Assembly (NCBI RefSeq): GCF_014303395.1
Contig: NZ_CP060298.1
Coordinates: 2,480,001 to 2,544,000, forward strand
Length of the DNA: 64,000 nt
Source of the DNA: Nakamurella sp. PAMC28650
Lineage (GTDB): Bacteria; Actinomycetota; Actinomycetes; Mycobacteriales; Nakamurellaceae
Reading direction: 5' to 3'
The notes beneath the pieces were generated by a model, which saw only the letters and a program-made list of their open reading frames with translations, was not told the DNA's origin and did no database searches. This document shows, piece by piece, positions 54,420 through 63,275 of the stretch. Position numbers and translations under genes: made by a program. Numbering within the stretch: position 1 is the first letter of the stretch; every line of letters begins with the position of its first letter.

Positions 54420-54719
54420 ATGAGTGGTGGGGTCTTTTCGTACTACGAGGCGACGGCGGAGTCTTCCCTGGGTTCCCTGGGATCGGTGATCTCCGGCCTG
54501 GAAGCGTCGCTATCGGACCTGTCCGGGTTCGTGGCCAGCGTGAAATCGTCGTGGGAGGGTGACGAGCAGGACAGCTACTCCGGGGTGCAGGCGAAGTGGG
54601 ACTCTGCGGCCAGGGCGGTCGAGGACATTCTGGCGGCCGTGTCGAAATCCCTGTCCGCCAGCACGTCCAGTGTGAAGGATATGCGTGGTCAGGTCCGCAA
54701 TGCGCTGACTGCGCACTAG
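54420..54719 (+). CDS. WXG100-family protein (ESX partner)
   Basis: 99-residue WXG100 protein. SSLGSLGSVISGLEASLSDL forms helix one, WEGDEQ the W-x-G turn near residue 46, and VEDILAAVSKSLSAST helix two. ATG 54420 has GAGGGG about 9 bases upstream. It lies 30 bases after the first WXG100 gene and 69 bases before the RHS gene, so all three are likely one operon. The pair is expected to be exported as a heterodimer and may carry the RHS protein as in other LXG/WXG toxin systems. Confidence 0.9.
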   Translation: MSGGVFSYYEATAESSLGSLGSVISGLEASLSDLSGFVASVKSSWEGDEQDSYSGVQAKWDSAARAVEDILAAVSKSLSASTSSVKDMRGQVRNALTAH

Positions 54720-54788
54720 CGCCGCGGGGAATATTCCGGGATTCGCAGGGGTGGTTGCGTTCGTTCATATCATCTGGGGTGGGTATTG

Positions 54789-57700
54789 ATGAATCATTCG
54801 AGCTTCGAGCTGACCGGTGACGTGGGTTCGATCCGATCGTCAGCCGATCACTGGTCACTGTTCGCCGTCGCTACCTCGGCAGCCGCCGACGATATCCGAA
54901 GTATTGATTCTGGTGGATTCGAGGGCGACGAGGCCGACCTGTATCACCAGCGACTCAATGGCGACCTGCCCCCACATCTGGACACCGCCTCCGACGCGTG
55001 GGGCGCCGTTTCGACGGCGCTCAAGACTTACGCGTCGGCCCTCGAAGCGCTGCAGTCCCGGATGTCGACCCTGACGGCTCAGGCCCACGATCAACAATCG
55101 CAGGTGGATGCCGCCAACATCCAGGTGGCCGATGCGCACACTGCCGACGCTCGCCACGTGGCGTCCGTGGACGCCGAGCAGAAGGCCTTGAAACCGGGTG
55201 GGCTGACGGCGGTCGACACCTATCAACCGCAGACGACGGGCGCAGCCAGCCGGCTCGAGGCGGCAAATGGTCAGCTGCAATCGACGACGGATGCAGCCAA
55301 CCGGGTCCACCAGGAACACAGCGCTGCCGCCGACACCTGCGTCAACGCCATCAATCAGGCCGCCGGCCTGCGCTTCGAAGAGCCACCGGGCTTCTGGGGT
55401 CGGTTGAAGGGTTCGGTCGTCGGGTGGATCAAGGACCACGCCGACGTACTGCTGGCGATCTCCAGTGTGTTGAAGCAGATCTCCAGCATTGCCGGGCTGC
55501 TGGCCATGATTCCGATCCTCGCCCCGATCATGGGGCCGATCGCGGCCGTGAGCGGGGGCGCCGCACTGGTGATCGACACCACCGTCCATGCGGCCACCGG
55601 CAAAGGATCGCTGACGGACATCCTGATCGACGGCGCCGGCATGTTGCCGTTCGGAAGGGCGCTCACCGCGCTCAAGGGCGCCAAGGCCGGTGAGAATGCC
55701 GCCCGGGCCGGCGACAACGCTTGGGCCGGCGAGAACGCCGCCCGGGCCGGCGAGAATGCCGGCAGGGCGGGCGAGAATGCCGCCAGGGCAGCCGAAGGCG
55801 ACGTCGGGGAGGCGACGACCGCGACCGTCGGCACCCGACATGCGTCGTCAGATGCGCGGGCGGTCGCTTCCGACGGGAAGGCCGGAGGCAGGGCCTCCGA
55901 AGGGCCCGGCAACGCCACCAACTCCAAGACTCCGGTCGACCTCCACAAGTGTGCCGGGGATCCGATAGACGTCGTCACCGGCGAGATGATCATGTCGCAA
56001 ACCGATCTCACTCTTCCCGGTGTACTGCCGTTGGTGCTGCGGCGGGTCCACATCAGCTCGTACCGCTGGGGTTCGCTCTTCGGTCCGACCTGGGCCTCGA
56101 CTCTGGACCAGCGGGTGGAGATCGGGTCCGACGGAGGCGTGTGCTTCGTCGCCGAGGACGGGGTCGTCCTCTACTTTCCCGATGCTGCGCAAACGCGGCC
56201 GGGCGCTGCGTTCCTACCCACCGAGGGTATCCAGCGGTGGCCGCTTCGGCAGGCCGCCGACGGTGGATGGACGATCGAGAATCCGGACGAGGGTGTCAGT
56301 CGCCGTTTCGCCCGGCCGGACGGACACGGACGTTGTGCGGTGCAGGAGATCTTCGATCGTGCCGGCAACGCCATCCACTTCGAGTACGACTCCGAAGGGA
56401 TCGTCTGCGGATTGCGCCATTCCGGTGGGTATCGCGTCGACATCAACACTGAGGCCTCGCATGTCGGGTCGATATCGGTCCGCAACCTGGGGACGTCGAC
56501 TGTGGTGGCCGCCTTCGGTTACGACCTGGCCGGGAACCTCGTGCGGGTCGGCAACTCATCTCGCGGAGCGCTCGTCTTCGAATGCGATGACCACGGCCGG
56601 ATCGTGAAGTGGAGCGACCGCAACGGCCTTTGGTATCGCTATGACTACGACGAGAACGGCCGCTGCGTGCGGACATCCGGTCGCGGACGTGTGTTGTCCT
56701 ATGGGTTCTCCTACCTCCCCGGCCGGACGTTGGTCACGGATTCGCTCGGAGCGATCGCCACCTACGAGTACAACGAGGCCCGACAGGTGACGCGCGAGAT
56801 CGACCCGCTCGGCAACGTGACCGCAACAACCTGGGACCGATACGACCGTCTGCTCCTGCGGACCGATGCACTGGGTCGCTGCACGCAGTTGAAATACGAC
56901 GCGTCCGGCCGACTGATCGAGGTCATCCATCCGGATGGGCAGTCAGAATCGGGGCAGCGCAACCGTCTCGGGCTCATCGAGACGACCACGGATGTGACCG
57001 GGGCGCGATGGTCACGAACGTTCGACGACACCGGCGCCCTCCTCTCGGTCATCGATCCGCTCGGGCACCTCACCCGCTACACCAGGGCGCGGTCAGGCGC
57101 TCTCTCCTCCGTCACCGATCCACTCGGTGGCAGGACGACGGTGTCCACGGACGGCGCCGGTCTGCCGGTTCGGGTGATCGATGCGCTCGGCGGCGAAACT
57201 GCCTTCACCTATGACGGTTTCGGCCGACTGACGCTGGCGATCGATCCGCTCAACAATGTGACGACCTTCAGCTGGACGACGGAGGGATGGCTCTCAGGAC
57301 GGATCAACCCGGACGGTGCGCGCGAGGAGTGGGCCTGGGACGGCGAGGGCAATCTCACGGCTCACACCGATGCGGCCGGCCACACGACGGAGATCACCAA
57401 CGGTGTCTTCGATCTCCCGATTGCCAGGATCACACCAGATGGTAGCCGGATGCTCTTCGGGTACGACACGGAATTGCGGCTCATCTCCGTCCAGAATCCG
57501 GCCGGTCTGCGCTGGCGGTACGAGTACGACCGCGCGGGGCGATTGGTCCGGGAGACCGACTTCAATGGTCGGGAACAGGGTTATGAGTACGACGCACTCG
57601 GTCGGTTGACAGCCGTCGTCAACGGGGTCGGGCAGAGGACAGGACTGGCGTACGACCTCGCCGGAGATCTCGTCGAGCGCAGCGGCGGCGACGGCATGAC

Positions 57701-59426
57701 CAGGTTCGGCTACGACGGCGCCGGCCGGATGATCAGCGCGGAGTCGATGGATGCGGTCGTGCATCTGGACCGCGACGGACTGGGCCGGGTGTTGCGCGAA
57801 ACCGTCAATGGCCGGACTCTGTCAAGCACATTCGATGCCCTGGGCCGCCGGACCTCTCGCGTGACCCCGTCCGGGGTGTCGTCCGAATGGACCTATGACG
57901 CCGTCGGGCGTCCTGCGACGTTGGCGACCGCCGGCCAGAGCGTCGACTTCCAATTCGACGCCGCCGCCCGTGAGACCGGCCGGTTCTTCTCGGCCGGGGG
58001 GCGGGTAGATCAGACCTTCGACGTGGCCGGCCGACTGATCGCGCAGGTGATGCGAGGGGCATACCCGTCGTCGGATGTCCCTACCGCTGCTGCATCGTCG
58101 ATGACGACCGCCCGCAGCTTCGACTACCGCATCGACGGTGCGCTGACCCGGATCACGGACCTGCGGGCCGGGACCGCGCGGCGCTTCGATCTGGACAGCT
58201 CTGGTCGGGTGCTCGGCGTTCGGGCTGTCGACTGGTCCGAGTCCTATGCCTACGACCGGTCGGGCAACGTCGCACTCTCCGACTCCCACGGAGGTAGTGA
58301 GAAAGTGGACGGACGGGGACGACGCGAATATTCCGGCACTCTGATCACCCGGGCCGGCGACGTGACGTACCGCCACGACGGGCAGGGACGCGTCGTGACT
58401 CGGTCGCGCAAAGTGCTGTCGAGCAAGCCCGAGACGTGGCACTACAGCTACGACACCTCCGACCGGATGGTGCAGGCGCTCACGTCCGGACGGCGCTGGA
58501 CCTACAGCTACGACTCCCTCGGACGGCGTATCAGCAAGCAACGCCTCGACCGCGACGGTCGGATCGTGGATCAGACCCTGTTCAGCTGGGACGGAAACCG
58601 CCTGATCGAGCAGAGCCGGTTCAGCGAATCGGCCGGCCGGCCGCTCGTCTCCACCTGGGAGTACCTACCGGGCAGCTGGCGCCCGATCACCCAAACGGTG
58701 GGGCCGGCGGCTGACGACCTGGAGTTCTATGCGGTGATCAGCGACCTGGTCGGAACACCCACCGAGTTGGTCACGGCCGATGGGGCCCGCGTAGCGTGGA
58801 CGAATGGTGATCGCACATTATGGGGCGCGCCGGCCGGTCGCGGTGAGGCAGCCGCCAAGAATACGGGCGGACTCTCCAAGTACTCGGTGGACTGCCCGCT
58901 GCGCTTCCCCGGGCAATATGCCGACGACGAGACCGGTCTGCACTACAACCGTCACCGGTACTACGACCCGGCATCAGCTCGATACACCACCGCGGATCCG
59001 CTTGGACTTGCGCCCGCGCCGGACCCGCACAGCTACGTGGCCAACCCGACGGGCTGGGCTGATCCTCTTGGGTTGGGGCCGTGTAGGGACGTTGGTCAGA
59101 ACGCAATTGAGACGGTCAACCTCGCGACCCCAGACCGCACGAGACACGTACTCGACGGGGAGGTGCGATCAAACGGATCGTACGGTGGTGGGCACCGAGG
59201 AGGAACAAGCTATCCAGGTAAGTCAGAGTTTCCGCGGACGTGGTCAGACGAGCAAATCATGCATCATATTTCTGATGTGGCGACCGACCCGATGTCTCTT
59301 TCAAGGCCATCAGGTCGAGGGAGCACCTTCGTGACAGCAACACGAGATCGGATCGACATCGAGGTGCTGATTCGAAACGGGCAAATCTGGACTGGCTACC
59401 CTACCAATGTACTTAGGAACCAATGA
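54789..59426 (+). CDS. RHS-repeat polymorphic toxin with EndoU-type nuclease tip
   Basis: 1545-residue modular toxin. Residues 1-175 are a helical WXG/LXG-like region. Hydrophobic stretches occur at about 223-275 (GLLAMIPILAPIMGPIAAVS), then GENAARAG repeats (300-337). A DUF6531-type segment starts near 384 (CAGDPIDVVTGEMIMSQTDL). YD/RHS repeats run from about 470 to 1340. The RHS core GQYADDETGLHYNRHRYYD is near 1374, closing with DPLGL at 1404. The tip (1453-1545) looks like EndoU: RHVLDGEV, GGGHRGG, PGKSEFPRTWSDEQI, IWTGYPTN. Expected to be exported by type VII secretion and to cut RNA in rivals. GC falls at the tip. ATG 54789. Confidence 0.93.
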   Translation: MNHSSFELTGDVGSIRSSADHWSLFAVATSAAADDIRSIDSGGFEGDEADLYHQRLNGDLPPHLDTASDAWGAVSTALKTYASALEALQSRMSTLTAQAHDQQSQVDAANIQVADAHTADARHVASVDAEQKALKPGGLTAVDTYQPQTTGAASRLEAANGQLQSTTDAANRVHQEHSAAADTCVNAINQAAGLRFEEPPGFWGRLKGSVVGWIKDHADVLLAISSVLKQISSIAGLLAMIPILAPIMGPIAAVSGGAALVIDTTVHAATGKGSLTDILIDGAGMLPFGRALTALKGAKAGENAARAGDNAWAGENAARAGENAGRAGENAARAAEGDVGEATTATVGTRHASSDARAVASDGKAGGRASEGPGNATNSKTPVDLHKCAGDPIDVVTGEMIMSQTDLTLPGVLPLVLRRVHISSYRWGSLFGPTWASTLDQRVEIGSDGGVCFVAEDGVVLYFPDAAQTRPGAAFLPTEGIQRWPLRQAADGGWTIENPDEGVSRRFARPDGHGRCAVQEIFDRAGNAIHFEYDSEGIVCGLRHSGGYRVDINTEASHVGSISVRNLGTSTVVAAFGYDLAGNLVRVGNSSRGALVFECDDHGRIVKWSDRNGLWYRYDYDENGRCVRTSGRGRVLSYGFSYLPGRTLVTDSLGAIATYEYNEARQVTREIDPLGNVTATTWDRYDRLLLRTDALGRCTQLKYDASGRLIEVIHPDGQSESGQRNRLGLIETTTDVTGARWSRTFDDTGALLSVIDPLGHLTRYTRARSGALSSVTDPLGGRTTVSTDGAGLPVRVIDALGGETAFTYDGFGRLTLAIDPLNNVTTFSWTTEGWLSGRINPDGAREEWAWDGEGNLTAHTDAAGHTTEITNGVFDLPIARITPDGSRMLFGYDTELRLISVQNPAGLRWRYEYDRAGRLVRETDFNGREQGYEYDALGRLTAVVNGVGQRTGLAYDLAGDLVERSGGDGMTRFGYDGAGRMISAESMDAVVHLDRDGLGRVLRETVNGRTLSSTFDALGRRTSRVTPSGVSSEWTYDAVGRPATLATAGQSVDFQFDAAARETGRFFSAGGRVDQTFDVAGRLIAQVMRGAYPSSDVPTAAASSMTTARSFDYRIDGALTRITDLRAGTARRFDLDSSGRVLGVRAVDWSESYAYDRSGNVALSDSHGGSEKVDGRGRREYSGTLITRAGDVTYRHDGQGRVVTRSRKVLSSKPETWHYSYDTSDRMVQALTSGRRWTYSYDSLGRRISKQRLDRDGRIVDQTLFSWDGNRLIEQSRFSESAGRPLVSTWEYLPGSWRPITQTVGPAADDLEFYAVISDLVGTPTELVTADGARVAWTNGDRTLWGAPAGRGEAAAKNTGGLSKYSVDCPLRFPGQYADDETGLHYNRHRYYDPASARYTTADPLGLAPAPDPHSYVANPTGWADPLGLGPCRDVGQNAIETVNLATPDRTRHVLDGEVRSNGSYGGGHRGGTSYPGKSEFPRTWSDEQIMHHISDVATDPMSLSRPSGRGSTFVTATRDRIDIEVLIRNGQIWTGYPTNVLRNQ

Positions 59427-59692
59427 CAATTTTTGATGATTATATAGCCCGTTGCCGGTCGCTCATAGTGGCTCTTCAAGGCATCCTTCCGCTCGCTGAC
59501 CTTCAAATGGCTACACACCTCATCGACCACGGCGAGGCTCCCGAGGGAATGCGGGCCTTGGCTTGGGCGATAGTAGACGGGAACGTGCTGGTTGCGGCGG
59601 AGGTGGTAGCGCAAATCCGCGAATATGCCGACGATATCATCGACAAATCAGATATGCCGGAAAACCTGGAGTCGTTCATTCTCGTCCTCTGA
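59423..59692 (+). CDS. MafI-like immunity protein
   Basis: 89-residue protein whose ATG overlaps the toxin stop as ATGA. THLIDHGEAPEGMRALAWAI and VAAEVVAQIREYADDIID resemble the MafI family, which protects against EndoU and other RHS/Maf toxin tips. Predicted all-helical and cytoplasmic. Its base composition is lower in GC than the toxin body, as for the tip it guards. No other immunity gene follows; 59693-59793 holds no gene I can support. Confidence 0.85.
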   Translation: MTIFDDYIARCRSLIVALQGILPLADLQMATHLIDHGEAPEGMRALAWAIVDGNVLVAAEVVAQIREYADDIIDKSDMPENLESFILVL

Positions 59693-59793
59693 TGATATGG
59701 GGGTCTGGCTACGTGATACCACTTCCCGCGTAGCTAATGACTTGTTGAGAGTTTCAATTCAATGCCAAGGACACCCCCGGTGCGCAGAGCAAA

Positions 59794-60726
59794 TTAGCCG
59801 CCGGGATTAGCCACTAAGGTGCTCCGCCACTCGCCCACCGTGACCTGTTGGCTCGTGCTCGGAGTCAGCTTTTTGGCCAGCTGGCCCTGCGTTCCATTGG
59901 AGGCCGTCCATCTGACCCTCCAATTGGCTGTTGCTGTGACGCTCCAGGAGCCTGATCCGCCCGTGCGGTCGTTCAGTGACTTCCAGTTGTACGTATAGCC
60001 GCACGCAGGCTGGAATTGAGGATCAGGCGCGGCCGGTGCAGGTATTCCTGGCCCTGAGCAGTTGAAAGAGATGACCTTAGTCAACGGACTTTTTTGGTCG
60101 ATTGGTTCTCCCATCGACCAGGTTGTTGATTCCAGGCTGGCAACTACTGTCACAGCGAGGCCCCTCACGGCGACAGTGACAGTCAAGGGCGCTGGTGAGT
60201 CCACCCATAGCCAGATCGGTACTTTGACGGCTAATTTGCCCGCATCAGGACCTAAATGTATTGCAGGTAGAGGCACAGTGATTTGGCCTGATGCCTGTTC
60301 AGCAATCTGGCCAGGATCGGGCGCAGGCGGAGCGAGTGGCTGCCCGTTGCGAACCCAAATCGACCCGTTACCGAAGTAGACTAGTTTTCCTGTACTTAGA
60401 TTGATAGCTTCTGGGCATGTTATAGCGTATAGGATGCCGGAAGTTGGTGCATCGCCACCGAGCCGACTATCGTTGAGCTGTGGTTCAACTGGCGTGTACC
60501 AGCATGGGTCGGAGGCGACTGTTGCACCGCTGGAGGAGTCGGGCGAGGGACTCCTGACACTACCGCTGCTCGGCTTCCCCTCTGTACTTAGGCTGGTGCC
60601 AATGGTGGTCTGGCCATCTCCTATGAAGGACGTAGTCGGTGGCTCTGGTAACTTATTGGCCATGCTGGGTTGAGACGCGGATAGAATGGCAAATAGTGCT
60701 GCTGTGGCAATGCTTGACCTTAACAT
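59794..60726 (-). CDS. Secreted PKD-like family protein
   Basis: 310-residue exported protein. A signal peptide spans residues 1-23 (ATAALFAILSASQPSMA), followed by a Ser/Pro-rich stretch and then a conserved actinobacterial module: QITVPLPAIHLGPDAGKLAV, VPIWLWVDSPAPLTVTVAVR, ACGYTYNWKSLND, SWSVTATANWRVRWTAS. This family has a beta-rich, PKD-like layout and is often annotated by mistake as ATP/GTP-binding; no nucleotide motif is visible. ATG 60726 overlaps the upstream lipoprotein gene by 7 bases. Codon usage is poorer in GC than the surroundings, hinting at acquisition. Confidence 0.75.
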   Translation of the reverse strand: MLRSSIATAALFAILSASQPSMANKLPEPPTTSFIGDGQTTIGTSLSTEGKPSSGSVRSPSPDSSSGATVASDPCWYTPVEPQLNDSRLGGDAPTSGILYAITCPEAINLSTGKLVYFGNGSIWVRNGQPLAPPAPDPGQIAEQASGQITVPLPAIHLGPDAGKLAVKVPIWLWVDSPAPLTVTVAVRGLAVTVVASLESTTWSMGEPIDQKSPLTKVISFNCSGPGIPAPAAPDPQFQPACGYTYNWKSLNDRTGGSGSWSVTATANWRVRWTASNGTQGQLAKKLTPSTSQQVTVGEWRSTLVANPGG

Positions 60727-61532
60727 TTCTGATTCTGGAGGAGTTGTAGTTCTTTGAGCCTCCAGATAGTGTCGACACCTTTAACAAAGACGCCATGCAC
60801 ATTTGCTCGGGGAATACCGACTGTACGCTGCTGTTTACTTGCTTTCACGAGAGATCCATACTTGCTCGTATCAAGGCAATCTCCCATAATTGCCGATGAT
60901 TTACCATCGACGGAGGGCCCCCAGTAGATCCGATGACCGACGGCGCCGAACGTTGCGAGTCCAGCCTTATCGAATGTGATCGCTGAATCTAAGACTTGCT
61001 GCTTTATTGGGTCGACAGATAAGGGATCGAGAAGGGCGGTCCTGCCAGAGGCTGGGAGGTTTCGAATGGTCACGTAAACGTCCCAGTACCTCACCCACAC
61101 CGCCTGGATCGCAGCCCGGTCTTTCACTTCCTGCGCCGAAAGCGCGCCGCCCGAGATGGTGGGTAGACCGACTGACGACGAGGACGAGGACGGCTTGGTA
61201 GCGGACTTCGGTGTGGTCGCGCTGCTCGCAGAAGTCTTGGACGTGCCCGTCGGCTGAACCGTCGTTGGCGATGTGGCAGCACCGCTGGACGAGGGTCGAG
61301 TGGTAGCTACCGAGGTCGGCCCCACAGGGGCGGGACCCACACCCGAACCTGAGACGGGAGACGATGATGACGCGGGGGCTGAGTTGGATGAGAGCGGGTA
61401 TGCCGTACCGCCCGGGGTGAGTGCCGCACTGGCGGGACCAGCAACCCCTCCGTTGGAGGTACAGCCAGCCATCAGCGCCCCAGCCAGTGCGAATCCTGCC
61501 GCCCCGCGAACCCATCGATGACGTATCACCAT
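60720..61532 (-). CDS. Lipoprotein with Ser/Thr linker and NTF2/SnoaL-like domain
   Basis: 270-residue lipoprotein. The signal peptide ends in the lipobox LMAGC near residue 24. Residues 30-125 are Ser/Thr/Pro-rich and probably span the cell wall. The C-terminal domain (VKDRAAIQAVWVRYWDVYVT, VGHRIYWGPSVDGKSSAIMG, VHGVFVKGVDTIWRLKELQL) has the pattern of NTF2/SnoaL-like folds. It overlaps the PKD-like gene, and the two form an operon that recurs in actinobacteria by my recollection. Starts at ATG 61532. Function unknown. Confidence 0.72.
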   Translation of the reverse strand: MVIRHRWVRGAAGFALAGALMAGCTSNGGVAGPASAALTPGGTAYPLSSNSAPASSSSPVSGSGVGPAPVGPTSVATTRPSSSGAATSPTTVQPTGTSKTSASSATTPKSATKPSSSSSSVGLPTISGGALSAQEVKDRAAIQAVWVRYWDVYVTIRNLPASGRTALLDPLSVDPIKQQVLDSAITFDKAGLATFGAVGHRIYWGPSVDGKSSAIMGDCLDTSKYGSLVKASKQQRTVGIPRANVHGVFVKGVDTIWRLKELQLLQNQKC

Positions 61533-62276
61533 GCCGGACCCCTCCCGTACCGTCCTCGTGACTGTATCGAGTCATCGCCGGCAGGAGAAACATTTGTCCA
61601 CATTGAACGAACCATCAACTTTCACCAGAGGGTCTGACCTGGGCAAAGTGTCAGTAAAGCGACTTTGGGTTCGCAGTATTCACCCTCCGGCCGCCTACCA
61701 GCTTGTCGGCGACGGTCGGCGCAGGTGCCGCCCAATTGGGCTCAGCGACAACTGTGGTCCCAGGAGCCTCTGCAGCCGCACCCCGCCTCCGCGTCCGAGT
61801 GCATCGAGAGCCCCGACCGCCTGGGGATCACATCAGACCCCAGCGGTCTGCGGCGCGGCCGCAGATCGTGCAGGTGAAGCCCGTGTGTCGATCGCCCAGG
61901 GCCGGCGAGAGGACATGGGAGCCGTCGCTGATCAGTTTGCACCCCGGAAGAGCTGCGGCCTACCTACCGGGCCACTTCAGCCGGCCGAACGAGGTGATCA
62001 GCGTCCCGACGCGATCATGGCCGCCTCCCAGACCGTCCCGGCGACGACCGGATCCCGCCGTTGCCCTCGGCGCAGAGCCGCGTGGATGGTCACCAGGCCG
62101 TGGGCGAAGGTCAGTCCGCACAGGGGTCAGGGGCGGCATCACGCCCTAATCCACTCGCGCAGCCAGCCACGCACTGCACCCCGGCGGCCCAGGCAGCAGC
62201 CTGCTGTCACTTCATCGAGCGGTGTCCTGGCGCGCATTCCAGAGCGGATACGTGACTTCCCACTCCGGAGCAGAGC
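61533..62276. other. 744-base region with no intact gene, possible decayed coding remnant
   Basis: Frames here are short or have atypical codon use. On the minus strand, segments reading VGTLITSFGRLKWPGR and FTCTICGRAADRWG are separated by stops and look like fragments of a lost gene. The plus-strand frame of 298 residues crossing 61531-62427 runs antisense to the next gene and lacks coding signals. The promoter of the lipoprotein operon should lie near 61533-61650. Confidence 0.45.
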
Positions 62277-63275
62277 TCACGACAATGGCAACGGCCGATT
62301 CCTGAGGGCGAACAGCGACCCGGTCAGGTTGACGCCGCCCACGGTCATGATCCCGCAGAACGCCTGTGCTGGTTCGGTTTGCACTGGATTCGTCTGGCCC
62401 GGCGTGGGATGCCCCGTCACGCCGTAGTACACGGCAGTGGCCTTGACCTGGAGTCTCCCGCCTGCCGAGAGATCGTTGCGTCCGGTCAGCGCGCGTGCGA
62501 CCGCCAGGCAGGACGAGTCCAGCTCGGCCGTCGATGGTAGTTGATCGACCGTTCCGGTCGCCGCGAACAACTCGACCCGGTGCGGCTTCGCGCAGTCGAC
62601 CGAGGATCCGGACACCAGAGCGTCGGAACGCACCGTGTACGAGTCCGGCAGCGATCCACCGACAAATGCTTTCCGAACGGTCCCGGTGAACGGCGAGGAA
62701 GTGTTGCCCTCGGTGACACAGGCGATCCAATGCTGGCCGCCCGACTGCTGGAGCCGGCTCGGTCCGATCAGACCGACCACGCCGGTCGCAACCGGAACCC
62801 ACGATCCCAAGGCCACGCTGTGCATATCGCCCTGGCTTTTGCCGGCCAGGATCTCATCCGCGGACAGATACCTGGCCGCCGCCGCTGTGCAGGTAACAGG
62901 GTCGGGGGAACGGCTCCGACCGGGCTGGGTGAAGGGAAAGTTTCGCGCATCCGTGAACACCTGCACCGCTTCCCCGTAGTGCGGGATCGCACATGACCCG
63001 TACTTCAGATCCGCGACAAGCCCTCCAACGTCAGGGTTCTGCAGTAGGCACGAGCCGATGGTCGGCGGGGGCTGGATGACGGTGCCCGTCGGCGTCCCGG
63101 TCACTTCGACACCGCCCAGGCGGGGCACCGCGGCAGCGAGAATGACCGTGAGGGTCAGCACGATGGCGCCGAAGGCCCGCCGGGTCACGGTCCGAGGGTA
63201 GGGCCGCACCAGGGTGTTCAGTTCCTGTGATGCAGGCCGACGGCCTCCCCGATCATCGACACGGATACGGATCAC
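62277..63275 (-). CDS. Septum-formation-family membrane-anchored protein
   Basis: 332-residue protein with a single N-terminal membrane anchor at about residues 34-52 (AIVLTLTVILAAAVPRLG) and an extracytoplasmic part with two copies of the septum-formation-type unit. Cysteines occur in KYGSCAIPHYGEAVQVF, SVDCAKPHRVELFA, LDSSCLAVARALTGR and AQAFCGI, likely disulfide-bonded. It starts at GTG 63275, overlapping its upstream paralogue by GTGA. The family name comes from a distant Corynebacterium link and does not prove a role in septation. Confidence 0.8.
   Translation of the reverse strand: MIRIRVDDRGGRRPASQELNTLVRPYPRTVTRRAFGAIVLTLTVILAAAVPRLGGVEVTGTPTGTVIQPPPTIGSCLLQNPDVGGLVADLKYGSCAIPHYGEAVQVFTDARNFPFTQPGRSRSPDPVTCTAAAARYLSADEILAGKSQGDMHSVALGSWVPVATGVVGLIGPSRLQQSGGQHWIACVTEGNTSSPFTGTVRKAFVGGSLPDSYTVRSDALVSGSSVDCAKPHRVELFAATGTVDQLPSTAELDSSCLAVARALTGRNDLSAGGRLQVKATAVYYGVTGHPTPGQTNPVQTEPAQAFCGIMTVGGVNLTGSLFALRNRPLPLS

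Noticed and set aside
61531-62427. 298-residue plus-strand frame near the end of the window
   Set aside because: Overlaps antisense with a septum-formation-family gene, mixed composition, no domain. Kept only as part of the gene-poor region note.
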